A stretch of 64,000 nt of DNA from Streptomyces aidingensis (lineage in GTDB: Bacteria; Actinomycetota; Actinomycetes; Streptomycetales; Streptomycetaceae), in the NCBI RefSeq assembly GCF_900112355.1, contig NZ_FOLM01000014.1:112678-176677 (forward strand). The letters are read 5' to 3'. Numbering within the stretch: the stretch's first letter is position 1; each line of letters opens with the position of its first letter. The translations under genes and the position numbers were made by a program. The notes under the pieces are model-generated. The model had not been told where the DNA came from and did no database searches. It saw only the letters and a list, made by a program, of their open reading frames with translations. Below are positions 25,114 to 33,824 of this stretch, in pieces.

Positions 25114-26910
25114 ATGGATCTCTCCCACATACTCGTATGCTCTTTCTACACAGCGGACGATTACTATCGTAGCCACGCCAATACGCTGCGCGACAATCTT
25201 GAGCGCATGGGAGTCGCGTACGAGCTGGAAGAGATTCACAAGGCCGAGGGCGAGGACTGGGCGGACATCTGCCGGAAAAAGATCGGCTTTCTGGCGCGGG
25301 TCTGTGAGGAGAACCCGGACAAGAAGGTCTTCTGGACGGATGTCGACTGCGTCATCCTGAAGTTCCCGCCCTATGTGGTGGACTTCACCGCCGACCTCAT
25401 CGGTTTCCAGCGCGGTTTCAGCTCACCCTTGCGCATCGGCTACGCCAACCGCACCAGGTTCTGGGAGCCGTGCTTCTTCGGCGTCAACACCACGCCCATG
25501 GCGAGGAAGTTCATCGAGGACGCCAAGGTCCTGGAGCAGAACGCCGACATCAAGGCCACGGACGACTACTTCTTCGAGGAGTCCTGGCGGGCCAATGCCG
25601 CGAACATGTCCTTCCAGGTGATTCCCTCGGTCGCCGTGCTCTCCAAGGCCACCGGGAATCCGGAGGGGGTCACCGCCTTCTACTCCTTCGGGTCCAGCGG
25701 CCACGTCAAGGACTTCAAGGACGTGGTGGTCCAGCACGGCGGCGTCGATCAGGGCACCTCGGTGCCGCTGTTCCGCCGGGCCCGGCGGCAGGCACTGCGC
25801 GGCGCCAAGCTCGTCGAGCGGAGGCTGCCGGAACGCGCCTCCAAGCCGCTGCGGAGGCTCGCCGACAGCGCGGGACTGACGCATCTGCTCACCAGCGGCG
25901 GCCTGGTCGCCAGTGGCGCGGGCCCCCGGCACCGGCAGCGGATAAGCACCGAAATGATCATGGCCGGCCAGCGCGGTGAGAAGTCGCGGCTGGAGGACGC
26001 GTATCTGCGGCTGACGTCCAGCGGAATTCCCACTCCGGCGGAGATCGCGGCCAAGAAGGCGGCGGACGCCTTTGCCGTGTACGCCGGCCGGAAGCCGGAT
26101 GCCGAGCCGATCAAGCTGGCGTGGTGGGCGAAGCCGTTCCCCGGGAACTTCGGCGACTGGCTCGGCCCGATGATCTTCGCCGAGAAGACCGAGCGGTCCA
26201 TCGTCTACCAGGGCCCCACCAGCCCGTCGACCGATCCGCACCTGATGTCGGTCGGTTCCATCGGGCGCTTCATCAAGCCGAGCTCCATCGTCGTCGGCAC
26301 CGGCATCAGCACCGACGAGCTGGAGCTCGACCGCAAGGCCGAATACCTCTCGGTGCGGGGGCCCATCACGGCGGAGGTCGTGCGGCGCAGCGGCGGGCCG
26401 CTCGTCGACAGCCTGGGTGACCCCGGAGTCCTGATCTCCCGCATCGTCCCGGTGCAGCGAGGGCTGACCAACGGCAAGACGGTGCTCGTCCGGCACTTCA
26501 CGCATGCGAATCTTCCGGTGACTCTCCCGGAGGGCATGGAGGAGCTCAGCGTGCTGATGTCGCATCCGGACGCGATCCGCACCTTCGTCACCAAACTGAA
26601 CGAGTACGACGCCGTGGTCACCAGCGCGATGCATGTGATGATCATCTGCCACAGCTACGGCATCCCCTGCGCACTGGTCACCTTCGAGGGCATGGAGAGC
26701 ACGGTTCACGGCAACGGCATCAAGTACCGCGACTACTGCCTGGGCGCCGGCCTGGACACGGTGTACGAGCCGGTCGTCGTCAGTCCCGACCTGACCCGCC
26801 TCGACCTCGGTTCCATGATGTCCAAGGAGAAGATCACCGACGACAAGCTGGACGAGGTCGAACAGGCGGTCGCCTCGGGAGTCACCGCGATTCTCTCCCG
26901 GATCGCCTGA
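25114..26910 (+). CDS. Bifunctional glycosyltransferase / polysaccharide pyruvyl transferase
   Basis: This 598-residue protein joins two enzymes. Residues 1 to about 240 resemble a GT-A glycosyltransferase, with the DxD motif in FWTDVDCVILKFP and the acceptor-side segments EPCFFGVNTTPMARKF and TDDYFFEESW. After a basic linker, residues about 345-560 match polysaccharide pyruvyl transferases (KPFPGNFGDWLGPMI, GSIGRFIKPSSIVVGTG, SVRGPITAEVV, SLGDPGVL, SAMHVMIICHSYGIPCALV). It would add a sugar and a pyruvate ketal to a surface glycan. The ATG start has GAGG seven bases upstream. The first third is lower in GC than its neighbours, a hint of transfer. It heads a three-gene operon next to tRNA-Leu. 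Confidence 0.82.
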   Translation: MDLSHILVCSFYTADDYYRSHANTLRDNLERMGVAYELEEIHKAEGEDWADICRKKIGFLARVCEENPDKKVFWTDVDCVILKFPPYVVDFTADLIGFQRGFSSPLRIGYANRTRFWEPCFFGVNTTPMARKFIEDAKVLEQNADIKATDDYFFEESWRANAANMSFQVIPSVAVLSKATGNPEGVTAFYSFGSSGHVKDFKDVVVQHGGVDQGTSVPLFRRARRQALRGAKLVERRLPERASKPLRRLADSAGLTHLLTSGGLVASGAGPRHRQRISTEMIMAGQRGEKSRLEDAYLRLTSSGIPTPAEIAAKKAADAFAVYAGRKPDAEPIKLAWWAKPFPGNFGDWLGPMIFAEKTERSIVYQGPTSPSTDPHLMSVGSIGRFIKPSSIVVGTGISTDELELDRKAEYLSVRGPITAEVVRRSGGPLVDSLGDPGVLISRIVPVQRGLTNGKTVLVRHFTHANLPVTLPEGMEELSVLMSHPDAIRTFVTKLNEYDAVVTSAMHVMIICHSYGIPCALVTFEGMESTVHGNGIKYRDYCLGAGLDTVYEPVVVSPDLTRLDLGSMMSKEKITDDKLDEVEQAVASGVTAILSRIA

Positions 26911-26916
26911 TCCGCG

Positions 26917-27729
26917 ATGATCTCCCACCTGTTCACGGTCTTCCGGGGGCTGTTCACCACCCGGGCGAGCCGAGCGGCCGTCGCACTGCTGATCATGGTG
27001 ACGGCGGCGGTCCCGGTCGCGGAGATGGCAGTGCTGAGGATGTTCTCCTCCCTGATTCTCGAAGGGCCGGAGACGTTCGCGGAGAACAAGAACGAGCTGA
27101 TCCTGCCGGTCTGCCTGTTCTTCCTCGCGTTCGCGGTGACCAGGGGCGCCCACCACCTGGTCCGGCTGCTGCGGGTGCGGGTCTTCCGGAAGGGCTTCGA
27201 GACCTCCGGCCGCAACAGCAAGCCCAGCCAGGAGAGCTGGGAGTGGGCGCTGGCCTTCGAACTGTCCGCGGTGCTGGTCAGCCTGGTGCAGGCGGTGATG
27301 TTCAGCGCCCTGTTCTTCCTGATCGACTGGCCGACGGCGATTCTGAACGTCGTGGCCAGCGCGGCGGTGCTGTACGGCGTGTCCGTGCTCTACCGCCGCG
27401 AGCTCAGTCGCCAGCAGGAGTACATCAAGGTGGGCACCCGCCCCGGCTCGCCGGCCATCGCGCAGCGGGTGGGCGGGCGCATCAGGAACGCGGAGTTCGG
27501 CTCGATCCTGGCCAGCACCGTCATGGTGGTGGTCCTGGCCTTCATGCTGTATCGCGCCCTGACGGGTGAGATTCCCAGTTCGGATGCGATCATCATGTTC
27601 CTGGCGCTGCGTCTGCTCTCCGGACAGCTCGGCACGCTCTCGGCGGGCATCACCCGGTTCGCCCGGGCTACCGCGCGTACCGGGGCACGGTCGTGGGAGC
27701 CCACGGGAAAGGCCGAGGTGACATCGTGA
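26917..27729 (+). CDS. ABC-exporter-like membrane protein without ATPase domain
   Basis: This 270-residue integral membrane protein has about five hydrophobic helices. The region near residues 220-255 (MFLALRLLSGQLGTLSAGITRFARA) resembles the end of an ABC type-1 exporter membrane domain, but the chain stops before any nucleotide-binding domain. It begins 6 bp after the pyruvyl transferase gene, and its stop overlaps the GT2 start as GTGA, so the three genes act together. It may move a glycan intermediate with an ATPase supplied elsewhere, or be a non-transport remnant. The function is inferred from context only. Confidence 0.7.
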   Translation: MISHLFTVFRGLFTTRASRAAVALLIMVTAAVPVAEMAVLRMFSSLILEGPETFAENKNELILPVCLFFLAFAVTRGAHHLVRLLRVRVFRKGFETSGRNSKPSQESWEWALAFELSAVLVSLVQAVMFSALFFLIDWPTAILNVVASAAVLYGVSVLYRRELSRQQEYIKVGTRPGSPAIAQRVGGRIRNAEFGSILASTVMVVVLAFMLYRALTGEIPSSDAIIMFLALRLLSGQLGTLSAGITRFARATARTGARSWEPTGKAEVTS

Positions 27730-28502
27730 CCGAGCGGGCACTTCTGACCGTCGCGTTCTCCACCCTGCTGGAGCGCGCCCCCGGCATCTCGGCGGAGGGC
27801 ATCGGGCCGGAGACCGAGGTCCTGGTGTGCGTGCAGGGCGGTCAGCTGGGGCAACTCCCCCGGCTGCCGCAGGCCCGGGTGGTGCCGGTCCCCGGCCGCG
27901 GGGTCGCCAAGAGCCGCAACGCGGCCATAGCGCACGCGACCGGCCGCTATCTGCTGTTCTGCGACGACGACGTGGTGATCGACCCGGAGGGGATAGCCGC
28001 GGGCATCCGCCATCTCCAGCAGACCGGACACGCGCTGGCCCTGGGCCGGGCGGTGGACCCCTCCGGCGTGATGCGGAAGAAGTACCCGCGGTCGGTCACC
28101 CGGCTGACCCTCTACAACTCGGCCAAGGCGGCCACCTACGAGATGCTGGTCGATCTGGACCAGATCAGGGCCAAGGACCTGTGGTTCGACGAACGCTTCG
28201 GCGCGGGCGCCCCGCTGCACCTGGGCGACGAGTACATCTTCATCAGCGATCTGCTGCGCGCGGGGCTGAGCGGGGATGCCGTGCCGGAGATATTCGGCCG
28301 GCACCCCGTGGTGAGTTCCGGCTCCCGGTGGGGCACTCCGGAGGACAGCCATGCCCGTGCCGTGGCCATAAACCGGGTCTTCGGGGACCGGGCCCTCTGG
28401 GCGCGGGTGGCGTTCGGCCTGAAGAACCGGGACAGCCTGGGACACTGGCGGCTGCTGATGTCCTTCATAGGGAACCGCACCCGCCCCCCGCGGGGCGTCT
28501 GA
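27726..28502 (+). CDS. GT2-family glycosyltransferase
   Basis: This 258-residue GT-A family 2 glycosyltransferase is probably cytoplasmic. The nucleotide-sugar-binding DDD motif is in YLLFCDDDVVIDPEG. The preceding segment GRGVAKSRNAAIAHATG is the typical start of the donor site. A later LGDEYIFISDLLRAG may supply the acceptor-side acidic residues. The GTG at 27726 overlaps the upstream stop (GTGA) and has GAGGTGAC before it. It is the last gene of the three-gene glycan operon. The sugar specificity is unknown. Confidence 0.83.
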   Translation: MTERALLTVAFSTLLERAPGISAEGIGPETEVLVCVQGGQLGQLPRLPQARVVPVPGRGVAKSRNAAIAHATGRYLLFCDDDVVIDPEGIAAGIRHLQQTGHALALGRAVDPSGVMRKKYPRSVTRLTLYNSAKAATYEMLVDLDQIRAKDLWFDERFGAGAPLHLGDEYIFISDLLRAGLSGDAVPEIFGRHPVVSSGSRWGTPEDSHARAVAINRVFGDRALWARVAFGLKNRDSLGHWRLLMSFIGNRTRPPRGV

Positions 28503-28664
28503 CCGCCCATGGCCTGCGCCTCCCACCGCGTCCGGCACGGTGCCGCGGACGCGGTGGGCCCGGGTCCGGGCCGGCCGGGGCGCGGGCGAACGCGTCGAAT
28601 ATTTCGATGGTTTGCTGCGGGATTCGTTTACAGCTTCGCCGCTCCGTTGTAGCCTCCCCCATCA

Positions 28665-28678
28665 TGGGAGCGCTCCCA
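28665..28678. promoter_or_regulatory. CebR-type operator upstream of GH6-CBM2 cellulase
   Basis: TGGGAGCGCTCCCA is a perfect 14-bp palindrome (16 bp with the flanking A and T), 67 bp before the cellulase start. It is the known consensus bound by the LacI-family cellulose regulator CebR. The same sequence recurs at 36374 and, with one change, at 51719. Confidence 0.9.
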
Positions 28679-28745
28679 TCGCAACCTGCCGTTGTCCTGT
28701 CCGTCACGGACGGCGGCCCCCCACGGGAAGATGCGGAGTAGCGAA

Positions 28746-30215
28746 GTGAATGAAGTGAGCCGCAAGCAGCACCGTACGCGGCGGAAGAGGCGGCTGGCCA
28801 CGCTGGTCGGCGGTGTGGTCACGGCCGTCCTCGGCGGCCTGATGTTCGCCCTGCCGCAGCAGGCCTCGGCCGAGCTGCCGTCCGACACCGTCTTCTACAA
28901 GGACCCGGACTCCCAGGTGGCGCGCTGGCTGGCGGCCAACCCCTCGGATTCCCGCCGGCCGCTGATCAGCCAGGTGATCGGCGACCGTCCGCAGGGCATC
29001 TGGTTCGCCAACTACGAGCCCTCCACGGTGACCCAGGACGTGCAGGCGATCACCGGCCCGGCCGCCTCGGCCGGACAGACCCCGGTGCTGGTCGCCTACA
29101 TGCTGCCCAACCGTGACTGCGGCGGCGCCTCGGCCGGTGGGGCGCCCTCCTTCTCCGCCTACGACAGTTGGATGGACGGCTTCGCCGCCGGCCTGGGCGA
29201 CGACCCGGTGGTCGTGATCCTGGAGCCGGACTCGCTGGCGCTGATCTCCTGCCTGGGCAGCCAGGAGCTGGCCGACCGCAATTCCTCGCTGTCCCGGGCC
29301 GGCCGGGTCATCCACCAGGCCAACCCGCAGGCCAAGGTGTACTACGACGCCGGGCACTCGGCGTGGAACCCGGCGGGCACCATGGCGGACCGGCTGCGTG
29401 CCGCGGGTGCGGCGCAGAACGGCGACGGCATCTACAGCAACGTCTCCAACTACCGTTCCACCGCCGACGAGATCAGCTTCGCCAAGGCCGTGCTCAACCA
29501 GCTCGGCGGCACCGCTCAGGGCGCCGTGATCGACACCTCGCGCAATGGCCGGGGCCCCGCCGCGGACGGTGAGTGGTGCGACCCGTCCGGCCGGGGCACC
29601 GGGCGGGCGCCGACCGCCAACACCGGTGATGCGCAGATCGACGCCTTCCTGTGGGTGAAGCCCCCGGGCGAGGCCGACGGCTGCGCCGGCTCGGCCGGCC
29701 AGTTCCTGCCGGACATCGCCTATGAGCTGGCCCAGAACGCCGAGGACCCGGGCGGCTCCGGCGGCACCACGAACGGCGGCACCACGGACGGCGGGACCAC
29801 GGACGGCGGGACCACGGACGGGGGGACGACCGACGGCGGGACCACGGACGGGGGGACGACCGACGGCGGCACCACGGACGGCGGCACCACCGACGGCGGG
29901 ACCACCGGAGGCAACGGCGACGGCTGCGACGCCACCTACCAGGTGCTCAACGAGTGGCCCAACGGCTTCACCGGCCAGGTGACCATCTCCTGCGACGGTT
30001 CCTCGCTCAGCGGCTGGCAGGTGACCTGGACCTGGCCCGGCAACCAGCAGCTCACCCAGACGTGGAACGGCTCCTGCTCGCAGAGCGGCGCCGTGGTGAC
30101 CTGCTCCAGCGCCCCCTGGAACGGCACTGTGCCGGACGGCGGCTCGGTCACCATCGGTTTCAACGCCACCTACTCCGGCAGCAACCCGCCTCCGACCGAC
30201 ATCGTCCTCAACTGA
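28746..30215 (+). CDS. GH6 cellulase with C-terminal CBM2
   Basis: This 489-residue secreted cellulase starts with an Arg/Lys-rich signal peptide ending near QQASA. The GH6 domain (about residues 50-335) carries both classical signatures with intact aspartates: D124 in LPNRDCGG and the catalytic acid D162 in VVILEPDSLA. The later DTSRNG and WVKPPGEADG segments are also intact. A TTDGG repeat linker joins it to a family 2 cellulose-binding module (GCDATYQVLNEWPNGFTG...), with conserved tryptophans. It cuts beta-1,4-glucan, and the CBM holds it on crystalline cellulose. The GTG start at 28746 has GGAG upstream. A CebR-type operator implies induction by cellobiose. Confidence 0.94.
   Translation: MNEVSRKQHRTRRKRRLATLVGGVVTAVLGGLMFALPQQASAELPSDTVFYKDPDSQVARWLAANPSDSRRPLISQVIGDRPQGIWFANYEPSTVTQDVQAITGPAASAGQTPVLVAYMLPNRDCGGASAGGAPSFSAYDSWMDGFAAGLGDDPVVVILEPDSLALISCLGSQELADRNSSLSRAGRVIHQANPQAKVYYDAGHSAWNPAGTMADRLRAAGAAQNGDGIYSNVSNYRSTADEISFAKAVLNQLGGTAQGAVIDTSRNGRGPAADGEWCDPSGRGTGRAPTANTGDAQIDAFLWVKPPGEADGCAGSAGQFLPDIAYELAQNAEDPGGSGGTTNGGTTDGGTTDGGTTDGGTTDGGTTDGGTTDGGTTDGGTTDGGTTGGNGDGCDATYQVLNEWPNGFTGQVTISCDGSSLSGWQVTWTWPGNQQLTQTWNGSCSQSGAVVTCSSAPWNGTVPDGGSVTIGFNATYSGSNPPPTDIVLN
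29761..29912 (+). repeat. 15-bp coding repeat (TTDGG linker) of the cellulase
   Basis: About ten tandem copies of a 15-bp unit encode Thr-Thr-Asp/Asn-Gly-Gly between the GH6 and CBM2 domains. Copies differ only at synonymous positions (GGCACC/GGGACC, ACGGAC/ACCGAC). Copy number is likely to vary by slippage. Confidence 0.9.
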
Positions 30216-30254
30216 TCCGGCCGGGGTATCACCACCATGGTGACCCCGCACCGA

Positions 30255-30285
30255 GGAACCCCGCCGCGCCGCGCGGCGGGGTTCC
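30255..30285 (+). terminator. Terminator after the cellulase gene
   Basis: Thirteen-base perfect arms (30255-30267 and 30273-30285) with a 5-base loop lie 40 bp after the GH6-CBM2 stop. Confidence 0.85.
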
Positions 30286-30314
30286 CGCGTTCTCCGTGCC
30301 GGTATAGGCTCCCG

Positions 30315-30346
30315 CCACTACCTACTGAGCACTTAGTAGGTAGTGG
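30315..30346. promoter_or_regulatory. Long inverted repeat, probable TetR operator of the GH3 operon
   Basis: CCACTACCTACT and AGTAGGTAGTGG are perfect 12-base arms separated by 8 bases, 43 bp before the GH3 start. It differs from the CebR box. The adjacent TetR-type gene downstream of GH3 is the obvious candidate to bind it. Confidence 0.7.
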
Positions 30347-30388
30347 CCACAGCACGGCGGACCGGTGCGAGGACACGGAGGGACGGCC

Positions 30389-32599
30389 ATGGGCGAGGAG
30401 CGGAACGCCTTCGAGACGGCGGTCGGCGCGGTCCGCGCCGGAACGGAGCCGGAGAGTGAGGCCCGGAAGCTCTGGCGGCGGCTCACCGAGGACGAACGGC
30501 TGTCCCTGCTCGACGGCGACACCCCGTTCTGGGCCGGTATGGACGCCATGATCACCGAGGGCTACAACGTCCGCCCCTATGTGCACGGGGCGGTGGACCG
30601 CCTCGGCATCCCCGGCATCCGGTTCGTGGACGGGCCGCGCGGCTGCGTGGCCGGCCACGGCACCGCCTTCCCCGTCTCCATGGCCCGCGGCGCCACCTGG
30701 GACACCGCCCTGGAGGAGCGGGTGGGCGAGGTGATCGGCCGGGAGATCCGCGCCCAGGGCGGCAACTTCTTCGGCGGCGTCTGCATCAATCTGCCGCGCC
30801 ACCCCGCGTGGGGCCGGGCCCAGGAGACCTACGGCGACGACCCGTACCACCTCGGCGAGTTCGGGGCGGCGCTGACCCGCGGCGCGCAGCACCACGTCAT
30901 GGCCTGCGTCAAGCACTACGCCCTGAACTCCATGGAGAACGCCCGGTTCACCGTGGATGTGTCCATCGACGAGGCCACCCTGCACGATGTCTATCTGCCG
31001 CACTTCAAGCGGACCGTGGACGAGGGCGTGGCCGCGGTCATGTCCGCCTACAACTCGGTGAACGGCGAATGGGCGGGCCAGAACCGGTATCTGCTCACCG
31101 AGGTGCTGCGCGACCGCTGGGGCTGGGACGGCATCACGGTGAGCGACTTCATCTGGGGCCTGCGGGACGCCGCCGCCTCCCTGGAGGCCGGCCTGGACCT
31201 GGAGGAGCCGTTCGCCCAGCAGCGGGCCCGGGACCTGCGCGGGCAGCTCGCCGCCGGCCGCACCTCCTGGGAGTCGGTGGAGCGCGCGGGGGTGCGGCTG
31301 CTGGCCGCCCAACTGCGTTCCTACGCCCGGCGCGCGCAGGGCGGCCACGGCCCGGAGATCATGGCCGGTGCCGGGGCCCGGGCGCTGGCCCGGGAGGTCG
31401 CCGGCCGTGCCATGGTGCTGCTGAGGAACGAGCCGGTCCCGCCGCCCCACGGGGACGGCCCGGGCGCACCGGTGCTGCCGCTGGACCCGGCCCGGATCAC
31501 CTCCCTGGCCGTCATCGGCCGGCTGGCCACCGCGCCCAACATGGGGGACTTCGGCTCCTCGCATGTGCGCCCGCCGGACCACTGCACCCCGCTGGAGGGG
31601 CTGACCGCCGCCTTCCCGGACGCCACCGTCACGGTGGTCACCGAGGACGACCCGGAGCGGGCGGCACGGGCGGCCCGGGAGGCCGACGCGGCGGTGGTGA
31701 TCGCCGGCTTCGACGCCCGCGACGAGGGTGAGTACGTGGGCGCCGAGACCCTGAACCGGCCCGAGCTGCTGGCCCTCTTCCCGCCCCGCCCGGAGCACGG
31801 CCCCGGCTCCGGGGCGGACGCGGGTCCGGCCGGGGGCGAGGGCAATGTGGTGATGACGGACGAGGGCTACGGCGGTGACCGCGCCGCGCTCACCCTGCGC
31901 CCGGTGGACGAGGAGATCATCCGCGCCGTGGCGGCGGCCAATCCGCGCACCGTGGTCGCCGTGGTGGCGGCCGGCGCGGTGCTCACCGAGGGCTGGCGGG
32001 AGCGGGTCCCGGCGGTGCTGATGATGTGGTACGCGGGCATGGCGGGCGGGCACGCGCTGGCCGATGTGCTCACCGGCGCCCGCAACCCGTCCGGCCGGCT
32101 GCCGTTCTCGGTGCCCGTCTCCGCGGACCATCTGCCGCCCTTCGACCGCGACGCCACCGCCGTCACCTACGACCGGTTCCACGGCCAGCGGCTGCTGGAC
32201 CGGCTCGGCGTGGCGCCGGCCTTCCCGCACGGCTTCGGCCTGTCCTACACCACCTTCGCGCTGGAGGAGGTCACCGCCGCCCTCCACGGCGGTGACGGGC
32301 TGCGGCTGACCGTACGGGTCGCCAACACCGGTGACCGGGACGGCCGCCATGTGGTCCAGGTCTACGGCCGGCGCACCCGCGGCGCCTATGCCGGGGAGCT
32401 GATGCTGACCGGCTTCGCCCCGGTCGAGGTGGCGGCCGGCGGCTCGGCCACCGTGGAGGTGCCGGTCTCCTTCACCCCGCTGGCGGTCTGGGACGCCGCG
32501 GCCGGGCGCCGGGTGCCGCCCGCGCCGGAGGAGGTCGTCCTGGAGGTCGGTGCCCACGCCCACGACCCGCGGGCGATCCGGGTGACACCGGCCCGATGA
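30389..32599 (+). CDS. GH3-family beta-glycosidase
   Basis: This 736-residue family 3 glycoside hydrolase is probably a beta-glucosidase or xylosidase and is cytoplasmic, since no signal peptide is seen. The N-terminal TIM barrel includes FVDGPRGCVAGHGTAFP, HYALNSMENARF and the nucleophile aspartate in DGITVSDFIWGLRD. The second alpha/beta domain and a C-terminal fibronectin-III-like domain are present (VEVPVSFTPLAVWD). The ATG at 30389 has GGAGGG upstream. Its stop overlaps the TetR start (ATGA), so enzyme and regulator form one operon. It has no CebR-type box but a different 32-bp inverted repeat at its promoter. It probably finishes oligosaccharides released by the nearby GH6 enzymes. Confidence 0.92.
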   Translation: MGEERNAFETAVGAVRAGTEPESEARKLWRRLTEDERLSLLDGDTPFWAGMDAMITEGYNVRPYVHGAVDRLGIPGIRFVDGPRGCVAGHGTAFPVSMARGATWDTALEERVGEVIGREIRAQGGNFFGGVCINLPRHPAWGRAQETYGDDPYHLGEFGAALTRGAQHHVMACVKHYALNSMENARFTVDVSIDEATLHDVYLPHFKRTVDEGVAAVMSAYNSVNGEWAGQNRYLLTEVLRDRWGWDGITVSDFIWGLRDAAASLEAGLDLEEPFAQQRARDLRGQLAAGRTSWESVERAGVRLLAAQLRSYARRAQGGHGPEIMAGAGARALAREVAGRAMVLLRNEPVPPPHGDGPGAPVLPLDPARITSLAVIGRLATAPNMGDFGSSHVRPPDHCTPLEGLTAAFPDATVTVVTEDDPERAARAAREADAAVVIAGFDARDEGEYVGAETLNRPELLALFPPRPEHGPGSGADAGPAGGEGNVVMTDEGYGGDRAALTLRPVDEEIIRAVAAANPRTVVAVVAAGAVLTEGWRERVPAVLMMWYAGMAGGHALADVLTGARNPSGRLPFSVPVSADHLPPFDRDATAVTYDRFHGQRLLDRLGVAPAFPHGFGLSYTTFALEEVTAALHGGDGLRLTVRVANTGDRDGRHVVQVYGRRTRGAYAGELMLTGFAPVEVAAGGSATVEVPVSFTPLAVWDAAAGRRVPPAPEEVVLEVGAHAHDPRAIRVTPAR

Positions 32600-33222
32600 G
32601 CGACAGCCCGCAGGAGGGACGGGAGCGACGGGGGAGAGCGGAACGGACCCGGCTGCCGCAGGCCGAGCGGCGCCGTCAGATCCTCCGGGCGGCCACCCGG
32701 ATCGTGGGGCAGCGCGGCTACTACGGCTTCAGCATGCAGGACGTCGCGGACGCCTGCTCCATGACCGTGGCCGGGGTGCTGCACCATGTCGGCACCAAGG
32801 ACGGGCTGCTGATCGCGCTGCTCCAGGAGCGCGACCGCCGCGATCTGGCCGCCGTCACCGGCGACGGGAGCCGGGCCGGGCTGCCCGGGGAGCTGTCCCT
32901 CGCCCGGTTCCGGGAGCTGCTGCGCGGCTTCGTGGTGCGCAACAGCACCCAGCCCGAACTGGTACGGCTGTACTCGATGCTGCGCACCGAGTCCCTCTAC
33001 CGGGGCCACCCGGCCTATGAGTACTTCCGTGAGCGGGACGCCCGGGTGCTGGCCGACTTCACCCGGGCGGTCACCGGCAAGGTGCCGGAACCGCTGTCCA
33101 CCGCGCGGCAGTTGCTGGCCCTGATGGGAGGCCTGGAGGAGCAGTGGCTGCGCGATCCGGACGCCTTCGACCTGGTCGCCGAATGGGACCGGGCCGCCGG
33201 CCGGGTCCTCCCGCCGCCCTGA
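32596..33222 (+). CDS. TetR-family regulator
   Basis: This 208-residue TetR-type repressor has an N-terminal helix-turn-helix in ERRRQILRAATRIVGQRGYYGFSMQDVADACSMTVAG-type sequence, with recognition helix near residues 46-55 (MTVAGVLHHVG). A helical ligand-binding domain follows. Translation is coupled to the GH3 gene by an ATGA overlap. The 12-8-12 inverted repeat at 30315-30346 upstream of GH3 is its likely operator, with a GH3 substrate or product as inducer. It converges with the HATPase gene. Confidence 0.9.
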   Translation: MSDSPQEGRERRGRAERTRLPQAERRRQILRAATRIVGQRGYYGFSMQDVADACSMTVAGVLHHVGTKDGLLIALLQERDRRDLAAVTGDGSRAGLPGELSLARFRELLRGFVVRNSTQPELVRLYSMLRTESLYRGHPAYEYFRERDARVLADFTRAVTGKVPEPLSTARQLLALMGGLEEQWLRDPDAFDLVAEWDRAAGRVLPPP

Positions 33223-33256
33223 CGGCGGCGCGGCCGTCCCCGCCCGGGCGGCAGGC

Positions 33257-33694
33257 TCAGAAGGCCAGGGCGTCCCCGGCGGGGTGGAGGGGGGTGCGGA
33301 ACCAGACGGACTTGCCGTCGGGGGTGTGGGTGTAGCCGAGGGCGGTGGCGGTCTGGCGGAGCAGCCACAGGCCGCGTCCGGCGGGGCTCTCCGGATCGGG
33401 CTCCTCGGCCGGGATGACCGGGATGTCCCGGGAGCGGTCGTACAACTGGACGAGCACCGCGTCGCCGACCCGCAGCACCCGGAGCCGGCAGTGCGGATCG
33501 GGGACGTGTTTGACCGCGTTGCTGAGGAGTTCGGAGATGCCCAGCCGGGCGAGGCCGACCGCTTCCGGGGCGGCGCCCATGGCCCGCAGCGCCCCGGCCA
33601 CCTCGTTGCGCCAGCGCTCGATCTCCCGCGGACGGACCAGCAGATCCCAGGCGTAGGAGTGCCGGTCTTCGGCCAGCGGTTCGGTGACGGACAT
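33257..33694 (-). CDS. HATPase_c ATP-binding regulator (anti-sigma/WhiJ-module type)
   Basis: This 145-residue single-domain GHKL ATPase is of the RsbW/SpoIIAB-like type. The N box is in ARLGISELLSNAVKH and the G1/G2 region in SPAGRGLWLLRQTATALGY. In streptomycetes such proteins sit beside HTH-DUF5753 regulators in WhiJ/AbaA-type modules and are thought to modulate them. The start at 33694 has GGAGGT upstream. It is divergent from the HTH gene at 33901. Its paralogue in this window is at 60477-60950 (shared WRNEV and SELL.N..KH segments). Confidence 0.87.
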   Translation of the reverse strand: MSVTEPLAEDRHSYAWDLLVRPREIERWRNEVAGALRAMGAAPEAVGLARLGISELLSNAVKHVPDPHCRLRVLRVGDAVLVQLYDRSRDIPVIPAEEPDPESPAGRGLWLLRQTATALGYTHTPDGKSVWFRTPLHPAGDALAF

Positions 33695-33810
33695 CGGAGG
33701 TACCTCCAGCGACGCGGCGGCTGCGCGCATCGTCGGGCGGCGCAGGCACTACAGCATGGGGCGAAGTGCGGAGCCGCAACAGAGGACTTGAGTAAGAATC
33801 TGCATTTCTT

Positions 33811-33824
33811 CACTCGTTCGAGTG
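33811..33824. promoter_or_regulatory. Inverted repeat in HATPase/HTH divergent promoter
   Basis: CACTCG-TT-CGAGTG lies in the 206-bp divergent region between the HATPase and the HTH-DUF5753 genes. It is a likely autoregulatory operator. Confidence 0.5.

Noticed and set aside
29761..29912. CRISPR-like array
   Set aside because: The regular repeats are in frame, have no spacers and encode the TTDGG protein linker. No cas genes are in the window.
29720..29935. Minus-strand frame encoding a Pro-Pro-Ser-Val-Val repeat
   Set aside because: It is the reverse reading of the 15-bp linker repeat in the cellulase gene. No ribosome site is seen and the repeat explains the open frame.
30170..32563. 797-codon minus-strand frame opposite the GH3 gene
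   Set aside because: It is the antisense of a canonical GH3 glycosidase with Gly/His/Arg-rich composition and no domain.
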